DNA from: Candidatus Solibacter sp.
Lineage (GTDB): Bacteria > Acidobacteriota > Terriglobia > Bryobacterales > Bryobacteraceae
Direction of reading: 5' to 3'
NCBI GenBank assembly: GCA_017883345.1
Contig: JADGNT010000219.1
Span: 1 to 7,637, forward strand
DNA length: 7,637 nucleotides
This document shows, one piece after another, positions 1 to 4,409 of this stretch. A program made the position numbers and the translations under genes. The notes under the pieces are model-generated. The model worked only from the letters and a program-made list of their open reading frames with translations. It did not search any database and was not told the origin of the DNA. Numbering within the stretch: the stretch's first letter is position 1; each line of letters begins with the position of its first letter.

Positions 1-398
1 AGCAGCGCCGCGAAAGACAGGGGCCCAACGCCAGCGCCCGCTCCGGCCGCGAGCGACTTCATGGCGCCCGTCACCTGTAGGCGCGAGGTGGCGGACGCCA
101 CGCGCGGCTCAGCCCCCGGGGCCAGCGCGACGAAGTCAAAGGAAAGTTTCCGGTTCTTGGTGAATAGCGCCGCCAACCCGGTACTCCAACTCTTTCCCCG
201 CGGGCCGTCCAGCACGGAAGCATCGAACACGATTGTCCGGGCGGCATCGACCGCGGCCAACTGGGCCGCGGCTGCCTGACTGCCGGCGGGAGTCGTAAAT
301 TGGACACTCGGTAGCGGCTCCGTGCCTGGCACTTTGAGAAGCAACGACTGTCCGTGAGTGACCTGGGTAGCAGCGTGCAGCAGCAGCACGCCAAACAA
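1..398 (-). CDS. Unrecognised exported protein, N-terminal part (runs off the left edge)
   Basis: I do not recognise the family. The minus-strand frame is open from a TAG at 471-473 to the window edge and reads as plausible protein: a hydrophobic leader (LLFGVLLLHAAT) ending near VTHGQ, then a soluble segment containing VPGTEPLPSVQFTTP, DAARTIVFDASVLDGPRGKSW and LSFDFVALAPGAEPRVAS. The leader looks like a signal peptide, so export is inferred. There is no ATG in the open stretch. I placed the start at TTG 398. An earlier CTG at 449 or ATT at 446 would add a basic n-region (RTQRRRP), which suits a signal peptide better; GTG at 389 is a third option. None has a clear Shine-Dalgarno. The overlapping minus-strand frame at 71-394 is a shadow, being very rich in Cys, Arg and Pro. 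About 130 residues are visible and the C-terminus lies outside. Confidence 0.6.
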   Translation of the reverse strand, partial: MFGVLLLHAATQVTHGQSLLLKVPGTEPLPSVQFTTPAGSQAAAAQLAAVDAARTIVFDASVLDGPRGKSWSTGLAALFTKNRKLSFDFVALAPGAEPRVASATSRLQVTGAMKSLAAGAGAGVGPLSFAAL

Positions 399-449
399 GA
401 GAGGGTGGGCAGAGGCCCCCGGTCTCCGTCGTTGGGTACGGGAAATCAG

Positions 450-551
450 GTGTCCAATATACCAGATAAGCTACACGTTCCGCCGGGGTCGTTGACTCCG
501 GCCGCCGGCGGAACCACTTGCGGTTAGGAGTTAAAGTGGGTACAGGTCATC
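450..551. promoter_or_regulatory. Divergent intergenic region between the exported protein and thuA-like genes
   Basis: This is the only gap between divergently read genes, so promoters for both directions are expected here. On the plus strand a TTGACT lies at 492-497, but no convincing -10 follows at 16-18 bp. On the minus strand TATATT at 461-456 could be a -10 element, but no matching -35 is visible. A TAGGAG at 525-530 is too far (about 21 nt) from the ATG at 552 to be its ribosome site; the closer AGG at 544-546 is weak. The promoter assignment is inference from gene orientation. Confidence 0.25.
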
Positions 552-1313
552 ATGAAGCATCTCATTCCTCTATTCCTGCTTTCGCTGAGTGCCACTGCCG
601 GGCACGCCGCCGAGCGCAAGGTCCTGGTCTACACCAGGAACTTCACGCCCGACGGCAAAGGTTACGTGCACGACAATATTCAAGCCAGTGTGACCGCCAT
701 CAAAAAGATGGGCTCCGAAGCTGGTTTCGCGGTGGACGTGTCGGACGACCCGGCGGTATTCACCGCGGCGAACCTGAAACAGTACCAGGCGCTGGTGTTC
801 TCCAACAGCAACAACGAGGCCTTCGCCAACCAGGCGCAACGCGACGCGTTCAAGGTCTACATGGAGACCGGCGGTGGTTTCGCCGGCATCCACTCGGCTT
901 CGGGCTCGGAGCGCGACTGGCCGTACTTCTGGTCCGTCGTGGGCGGCAAGTTTCTGCGCCATCCCGCCTTTCAGAAGTTCGTGGTGCGCGTGAAGGATTC
1001 CAACCACGCGTCCACCAAGGGCTTGCCGGCTACCTTCGAATGGGAGGACGAATGCTATTTCCTGGAGTACTTGAATCCCGATCTGCATCCCTTGCTGGTG
1101 ACCGACCCGGCGAAACTCAAGGACCCCGAGCGCGCCAAACATCCCTGGGATCTGGTGGCGGATTCCCTGCCCCTGGCGTGGACCCTCCACATTGGCGCCG
1201 GCCGCGCCTTCTACACAGCGCTGGGCCACACCAAGGAACACTACGCAAATCCTATACTGTATAAACATATCCTCGGTGGCATTCTGTGGGCGATGGAGAG
1301 GGACACCAAATGA
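552..1313 (+). CDS. Secreted ThuA-domain protein
   Basis: A ThuA-like (trehalose-utilisation) protein of 253 residues with a class I glutamine-amidotransferase-like fold. Residues 1-20 form a signal peptide (basic MKH, hydrophobic IPLFLLSLSATAG, AxA-type cleavage at GHAA before Glu21), so it probably acts in the periplasm. Family-typical elements are the first strand KVLVYTRN (23-30), the turn GGGFAGIHSA (107-116), and the C-terminal GAGRAFYTALGHTKEHY (215-231). ThuA-family proteins occur with Gfo/Idh/MocA oxidoreductases in sugar catabolism; in rhizobia ThuA/ThuB take part in oxidation of disaccharides to 3-keto forms. The stop overlaps the next start as ATGA, so the two are translationally coupled and probably act on the same substrate. 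The substrate cannot be read from the sequence. The only nearby SD is a weak AGG at 544-546. The overlapping plus frame at 518-1264 is a shadow. Confidence 0.9.
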   Translation: MKHLIPLFLLSLSATAGHAAERKVLVYTRNFTPDGKGYVHDNIQASVTAIKKMGSEAGFAVDVSDDPAVFTAANLKQYQALVFSNSNNEAFANQAQRDAFKVYMETGGGFAGIHSASGSERDWPYFWSVVGGKFLRHPAFQKFVVRVKDSNHASTKGLPATFEWEDECYFLEYLNPDLHPLLVTDPAKLKDPERAKHPWDLVADSLPLAWTLHIGAGRAFYTALGHTKEHYANPILYKHILGGILWAMERDTK

Positions 1314-2677
1314 AAACATCCAGAAGGAACCTCCTGGGCGCGGCTTTAGTAGCCATCGTCCCGTCGCGTGTGTTCGGGCAGAGCGCGCCGAGCAAGATCA
1401 TCCGGATGGCGCAGATCGGGTGCGGCCGCATCGCCCGAGGCTCGGAGTTCGCGGGGCTGCTGAAGCACCACGCTCTGGCCCGGTACGTGGCTGTCTGCGA
1501 CCTCGACTCCGTCCGCCTGGCCGACGCCAAATCGCTCATCGAGACTTACTACGAAAAGGCGCTGGGCAGTGGCAAATACGACAAGGTCGCCACCTACGCG
1601 AACTATCAGGAGCTGCTCGCCGACAAGAGCATTGACGCCGTCTGTATCAGCACGCCGGATCACTGGCACGCGCAGCCCGCCATGGAAGCCGCGCTCGCCG
1701 GCAAAGACATCTATCTGCAGAAGCCCGCGTCGCTGACCATCGCCGAAGGCCGCCAGATGGCCGACGTCATCCAGCGGACCGGCAGAATCCTGCAACTCGG
1801 CAGCCAGCAACGGTCGGACGTCCAATTCCGTCTGGCCTGCGAGCTGATTCGCAACGGACGCATCGGAAAAATCAAGGAAGTTTTCATCGGCCTGCCCGAA
1901 GATCCTTCCGGTAACGTCGAGCCGGAAATGCCCGTGCCGGCGAATCTCGATTACGACAAGTGGCTGGGCTCCACGCCGCTGGTCTACTACACCGAGAATC
2001 GCGTGCATCCGCAATCGCCCGACATCCGCAAGCGCTACGAGCGCCCCGGCTGGCTGCGCTGCGAACAGTTCGGCGCCGGCATGATCACCGGATGGGGCGC
2101 CCACCACATCGACATCGCGCATTGGGCCATGGACACGGAGCTCTCCGGACCGGTGGACGTGTCCGCCACCGCCGAGTTTCCCAAGAAGGGACTGTGGGAC
2201 GTTCACGGGCCTTATCATGTGCGCGCCGGCTACGCCAACGGCGCCACCGTCTACATGAGCGAGAAGTATCCCAACGGATTGCGGTTCATCGGCGACGATG
2301 GCTGGATCTGGGTGTCGCGCGCCAACAACGTGCCCGGCCGGCCCTTGGGCAGTTTGCCCGGACCGCAGGCGCTCGACGCCAGCGATCGCAGGATCCTCGC
2401 GGCCGGCATCAAGGACGGCGAGATCCATCTGCATGCCAGCCCACAGAACGATCACCACCTGGACTGGCTCACCAGCATCCGCACCCGCCAGGAACCCGCG
2501 GCCCCGGCCGAGGTGGGTCACCGCTCGTGCAGCGCCTGCCTGCTCGCCCATGCCGCCATGCGTTTGGGCCGCGCCCTCAAATGGGATCCCAAGACGGAGC
2601 GCTTCCTCAACAGCGACGAAGCCAACCTACTGCTCTCCCGCAAACAGCGCGCCCCGTACGGCACGAATCGAGTCTAA
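1310..2677 (+). CDS. Tat-exported Gfo/Idh/MocA-family oxidoreductase
   Basis: An NAD(P)-dependent sugar or cyclitol oxidoreductase of the Gfo/Idh/MocA family, 455 residues. I chose ATG 1310, not the in-frame start at 1286, because it overlaps the thuA-like stop as ATGA and places a twin-arginine signal at the N-terminus: SRRNLLG (4-10), then a hydrophobic stretch to about VFGQ (21-24). It is therefore probably exported folded with its cofactor. The Rossmann motif is IGCGRIARG (36-44). STPDHWHAQPAM (114-125) and the dinucleotide-site lysine in YLQKPAS (135-141, Lys138) follow; the usual EKP is QKP here. GWGAHHIDIAHW (261-272) is the family's active-site helix with His265/266, Asp268 and His271. 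The gene follows the ThuA-domain gene, as in ThuA/ThuB-type modules, which suggests 3-keto-sugar or related glycan chemistry. Its stop codon touches the first base of the palindrome at 2677. Confidence 0.92.
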   Translation: MKTSRRNLLGAALVAIVPSRVFGQSAPSKIIRMAQIGCGRIARGSEFAGLLKHHALARYVAVCDLDSVRLADAKSLIETYYEKALGSGKYDKVATYANYQELLADKSIDAVCISTPDHWHAQPAMEAALAGKDIYLQKPASLTIAEGRQMADVIQRTGRILQLGSQQRSDVQFRLACELIRNGRIGKIKEVFIGLPEDPSGNVEPEMPVPANLDYDKWLGSTPLVYYTENRVHPQSPDIRKRYERPGWLRCEQFGAGMITGWGAHHIDIAHWAMDTELSGPVDVSATAEFPKKGLWDVHGPYHVRAGYANGATVYMSEKYPNGLRFIGDDGWIWVSRANNVPGRPLGSLPGPQALDASDRRILAAGIKDGEIHLHASPQNDHHLDWLTSIRTRQEPAAPAEVGHRSCSACLLAHAAMRLGRALKWDPKTERFLNSDEANLLLSRKQRAPYGTNRV

Positions 2678-2748
2678 AACCGGGGACAGACGGAACGTTT
2701 TCTGGTTTTCCTGAATGAATTGGAAAACGTTCCGTCTGTCCCCGGTTT
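2677..2748. repeat. 72-nt palindrome, copy 1 (perfect 26-bp arms); REP-like element, possible two-way terminator
   Basis: The left arm 2677-2702 (AAACCGGGGACAGACGG then AACGTTTTC) is the exact reverse complement of the right arm 2723-2748, with a 20-nt loop at 2703-2722. The first base is the last base of the oxidoreductase stop codon. A nested TTTTCC/GGAAAA pairing (2706-2711 with 2722-2727) gives an alternative fold. The element recurs at 2861-2932. It lies between convergent genes, so the transcript from either side would form a strong hairpin and could terminate or be stabilised there, although there is no good T-run. Palindromes ending in a CCGGGGACAGAC-like sequence resemble REP-type elements associated with RAYT transposases; that link is from memory and not tested here. 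Confidence 0.85.
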
Positions 2749-2750
2749 AA

Positions 2751-2860
2751 CATGGCCTTCCAGGCGTCTTCATCGTGGCCGACGCTGAGCAGCTTGCCGC
2801 CGCGAATTAGCGGCAGCCGGAGCAGCTTCGGGTCGCGTTCGATCCGGGACAGCAGTTCCG
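2751..2860 (-). pseudogene. Orphan 3' fragment of a second copy of the cysteine-less ArsC/Spx-like gene
   Basis: These 110 bases align without gaps to 2961-3070, the 3' end of the intact gene at 2955-3299, with 11 mismatches (90% identity). Read on the minus strand, it encodes the equivalent of residues Glu78 to Met113, including ERDPKLLRLPLIRGGK. Nine codons differ silently and one changes Ser109 to Ala (DEDAWKAM). The homology stops exactly at the palindrome at 2861 on the 5' side. At the 3' side two bases are missing relative to the intact gene (ATGTTAAACC versus ATGCTGTAAACC), so the original stop is out of frame. No start or N-terminal half exists, so it is not a functional gene. The silent-biased divergence says both copies evolved under protein-level selection before this one was truncated. 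Confidence 0.85.
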
Positions 2861-2932
2861 AAACCAGGGACAGACGGAACGTTTTCTGGTTTTCCTGAAT
2901 GAATTGGAAAACGTTCCGTCTGTCCCCGGTTT
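2861..2932. repeat. 72-nt palindrome, copy 2 (26-bp arms with one mismatch)
   Basis: This copy is identical to the palindrome at 2677-2748, including the 20-nt loop, except for A instead of G at 2866, which leaves an A-C mismatch against 2927. The left arm is 2861-2886 and the right arm 2907-2932. It abuts the truncated gene fragment at 2860/2861 exactly. On its right it runs into two further copies of its own terminal GTCCCCGGTTTT unit before the stop codon of the downstream minus-strand gene. The offset between the palindromes is 184 bp, while that between the gene fragments is 210 bp; the difference is the two extra 12-mers plus the 2-base gap. Confidence 0.88.
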
Positions 2933-2957
2933 TGTCCCCGGTTTTGTCCCCGGTTTA
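2922..2957. repeat. Three tandem 12-bp repeats (GTCCCCGGTTTT)
   Basis: The units are 2922-2933, 2934-2945 and 2946-2957, the last ending in A instead of T. The first unit is the outer end of the palindrome's right arm. The last base of the third unit completes the TTA that is the reverse complement of the TAA stop of the gene at 2955-3299. The array looks like slippage or end-copying at the palindrome terminus. On the minus transcript it reads as repeated AAACCGGGGACA. Confidence 0.85.
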
Positions 2958-3299
2958 CAGCATCGCCTTCCACGAATCTTCATCGTGCCCGACGCTCAGC
3001 AGCTTGCCACCGCGAATCAGCGGCAGCCGGAGCAGTTTCGGGTCGCGCTCGATCCGGGACAGCAGCTCCGCATCGGAAAGCTTATAGTATTTCAGGCCGG
3101 CGTCGATGTATGCCCTCCCTTCGCTGTCCAGCAGTACGGCCAAACCGAAGCGCTCGATGAATCTCTTGATCTCGGCGCCCGCCATCGGTTTCTGCTTCAA
3201 ATCCACCATGTGGATCGCCACGCGGCGCTCTTTGAAGAACCGCTCGGCGGCCCGCGTCGCCGGCGAATTCTTCAAGCCGAAAATCTGCACGCTCAACAT
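2955..3299 (-). CDS. ArsC/Spx-family protein lacking cysteine (Ser at the active-site position)
   Basis: A small thioredoxin-fold protein of the ArsC/Spx/YffB superfamily, 114 residues. The first strand and active-site loop read VQIFGLKNSPATRAAERFF (4-22), and the C-terminal family element is KLLRLPLIRGGKLLSVGHDEDSW (88-110), comparable to the RP-[IL] segment of ArsC and Spx. The redox cysteine expected in the loop is absent: Ser12 aligns with the selenocysteine of the upstream gene, and the whole protein contains no cysteine. It therefore cannot work as a standard thiol arsenate reductase and may be a binding, regulatory or partner protein. I chose ATG 3299, 16 nt after the upstream stop. 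The in-frame ATG at 3359 would overlap the upstream gene by 44 nt and add a shadow-like extension. No clear SD is seen. A truncated second copy of its 3' end lies at 2751-2860. Confidence 0.85.
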   Translation of the reverse strand: MLSVQIFGLKNSPATRAAERFFKERRVAIHMVDLKQKPMAGAEIKRFIERFGLAVLLDSEGRAYIDAGLKYYKLSDAELLSRIERDPKLLRLPLIRGGKLLSVGHDEDSWKAML

Positions 3300-3315
3300 G
3301 GCGAGGCGGATCGCG

Positions 3316-3636
3316 TCAGCCCTGCCCCACTTCGCTGCCCAGGACGATGCGCGCGCCATCCACCAGGATCGGGCGCTTGATCAGGTTGGGATGTTGCGAC
3401 ATCAGTTCCAAAGCTTCGGCGCGCGAGGGCGGCGACCGCTTCATGTCGCGCTCGCGGTAGAGCTCGTTTCTGGAATTCAGGAAATCGCGGTAGTCGCGGG
3501 TTCCAACAAGAGCGTCGAGCGCCTCGACCGTGAGGCCCCGGTTGAGATCGATTTCCTCAAACTGGACGCCTTTATCGCGAAGCAAACTCTTCGCGTTGCG
3601 GCAGGTGCTTCAAGAGGGCTTGAGATAGAGTGTCAT
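3316..3636 (-). CDS. Selenocysteine-containing ArsC/Spx-like oxidoreductase (in-frame TGA at codon 9)
   Basis: Predicted 106-residue selenoprotein of the ArsC/Spx thioredoxin-fold family. From ATG 3636 the frame reads MTLYLKPS, then TGA (3612-3610), then STCRNAKSLLRDKG, and stays open to TGA at 3316. The TGA falls where this family has its catalytic Cys (compare NPxCST in ArsC and PSCTSCRKA in Spx), giving U9-x-x-C12. The rest is an intact family member: VQFEEIDLNRG (24-34) and HPNLIKRPILVDGARIVLG (82-100) with the conserved Arg-Pro. A SECIS-like hairpin follows the TGA. Likely role: thiol/selenol redox chemistry in the cytoplasm; substrate unknown. The ATG is 2 nt after the ATPase stop, implying co-transcription; an in-frame ATG at 3648 would add MALA. 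An annotation without recoding would start at TTG 3585 and lose the active site. Alternative: a nonsense mutation in a Cys codon. ArsC-like selenoproteins have been reported in bacteria. Confidence 0.82.
3576..3595 (-). promoter_or_regulatory. Predicted bacterial SECIS hairpin directing UGA to selenocysteine
   Basis: On the minus-strand RNA, 14 nt after the UGA, CGCGAAG (3595-3589) pairs perfectly with CUUCGCG (3582-3576), enclosing the 6-nt loop AGUUUG (3588-3583). The second loop base is G (3587), 23 nt after the UGA. Published bacterial SECIS models require a short stem-loop directly downstream of UGA with a G in the first two loop positions at roughly 16-37 nt, so all criteria are met. 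A lower helix may form by GCC (3602-3600) with GGC (3570-3568). The element lies inside the coding sequence, as bacterial SECIS do. It would be bound by SelB, which is not encoded in this window. Confidence 0.72.
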
Positions 3637-3638
3637 GG

Positions 3639-4406
3639 CTAAAGCCATTTTAGATCGGCGTAGCGCTCCCCAGTAAGGTGCAGGAAGAGCGGCTCCAGCG
3701 CACGGAATTCCTGGCCGTTACACACCACGGCGCCATCGTTCGCCAGCGCCGTGATGTCGCCCTGCCAGACCAGTTTGCCGGGCCGCGTGATGATGGCCAC
3801 TTCCTGGCAGACGCGCTCCACGGTTTCCAGCACGTGACTGGTGATGAACACCGTGCGGCCCTGCTCGGTGAAGCGGCGCAGCCATTGCTTCATCAGGGAG
3901 ACGCCCGCGGGATCGATGCTTTCGAACGGCTCGTCGAGGAACAGGACCTCTGGCCGATGGATCACGGCAGCGGCGAAGGCCACGCGCTTGCGCATCCCGG
4001 TGGAGTACTCCGAGAGCGTCTTCGAAGTGTCGGTGAGTTCCAGCGCCGCCAGCAGTTCGGTGACGCGCAGGCGCGTGGTGGCTTCATCCAGACCGAACAT
4101 GCGCGCCACAAAGGCCAGGAACTCGTGGGCGTAGAGCGGTTCGAACAGGCCGAGCGTTTCCGGCATTACACCGATGCGCCGCTTGATGGCGGCGTTGTCC
4201 GCGGTGAAGCGCTGGCCGAGCAGTTCGATCTCGCCGGAGGTGGCATCCAGCAGGCCGGTCATGCAACCGATGGTCGTGCTCTTGCCCGAACCGTTGGGGC
4301 CGAGGAAGCCGAACATGGTGCCGGCGCGCACCGCAAGCGAGAGGTTCTCGACGGCCAGCTTTTGGCCATACTTCTTCACCAGGTTGGTCGTGCGAATGGC
4401 GTCCAT
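3639..4406 (-). CDS. ABC transporter ATP-binding protein (ABC-2 type exporter)
   Basis: A cytoplasmic ATPase subunit of 255 residues that powers the permease encoded just upstream. Walker A is GPNGSGKST (36-44). The Q-loop region reads [12 protein letters not shown] (79-90), with Glu in place of the usual Gln, as is common in ABC-2 exporter ATPases. The signature is [11 protein letters not shown] (132-142), Walker B with catalytic Glu is [12 protein letters not shown] (154-165), and the switch His is in TSHVLE (189-194). Its ATG follows the permease stop by 3 nt and a GGAAG lies about 11 nt upstream inside the permease gene, so the pair is translationally coupled. A selenoprotein gene starts 2 nt after its stop. 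The transported substrate is unknown; this ATPase subfamily serves lipid, antibiotic and peptide exporters alike. Confidence 0.95.
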   Translation of the reverse strand: MDAIRTTNLVKKYGQKLAVENLSLAVRAGTMFGFLGPNGSGKSTTIGCMTGLLDATSGEIELLGQRFTADNAAIKRRIGVMPETLGLFEPLYAHEFLAFVARMFGLDEATTRLRVTELLAALELTDTSKTLSEYSTGMRKRVAFAAAVIHRPEVLFLDEPFESIDPAGVSLMKQWLRRFTEQGRTVFITSHVLETVERVCQEVAIITRPGKLVWQGDITALANDGAVVCNGQEFRALEPLFLHLTGERYADLKWL

Positions 4407-4409
4407 CGG

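Noticed and set aside
518..1264. 248-residue plus-strand open frame over the ThuA gene
   Set aside because: It overlaps the recognised ThuA frame, which has a signal peptide and family motifs; this one is Arg/Gly-rich with no recognisable domain.
1346..2551. 401-residue minus-strand open frame opposite the oxidoreductase
   Set aside because: It is a shadow of the Gfo/Idh/MocA gene on the opposite strand, with no start context or domain.
2677..2957. CRISPR array
   Set aside because: The 72-nt palindromes occur only twice and the intervening sequence is a gene fragment; the 12-bp repeats have no spacers.
2770..2973. Minus-strand frame with NRGQ repeats
   Set aside because: The repeat arises from translating the three 12-bp DNA repeats and the palindrome; no gene is supported.
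2955..3359. Longer 134-residue start for the Cys-less gene
   Set aside because: The 20-residue extension overlaps the upstream gene by 44 nt, is not family-like, and the ATG at 3299 begins directly before the first strand.
3316..3585. TTG-started 90-residue version of the ArsC-like gene
   Set aside because: It begins in the middle of the first helix and lacks the first strand and active site that are encoded just upstream across the TGA.
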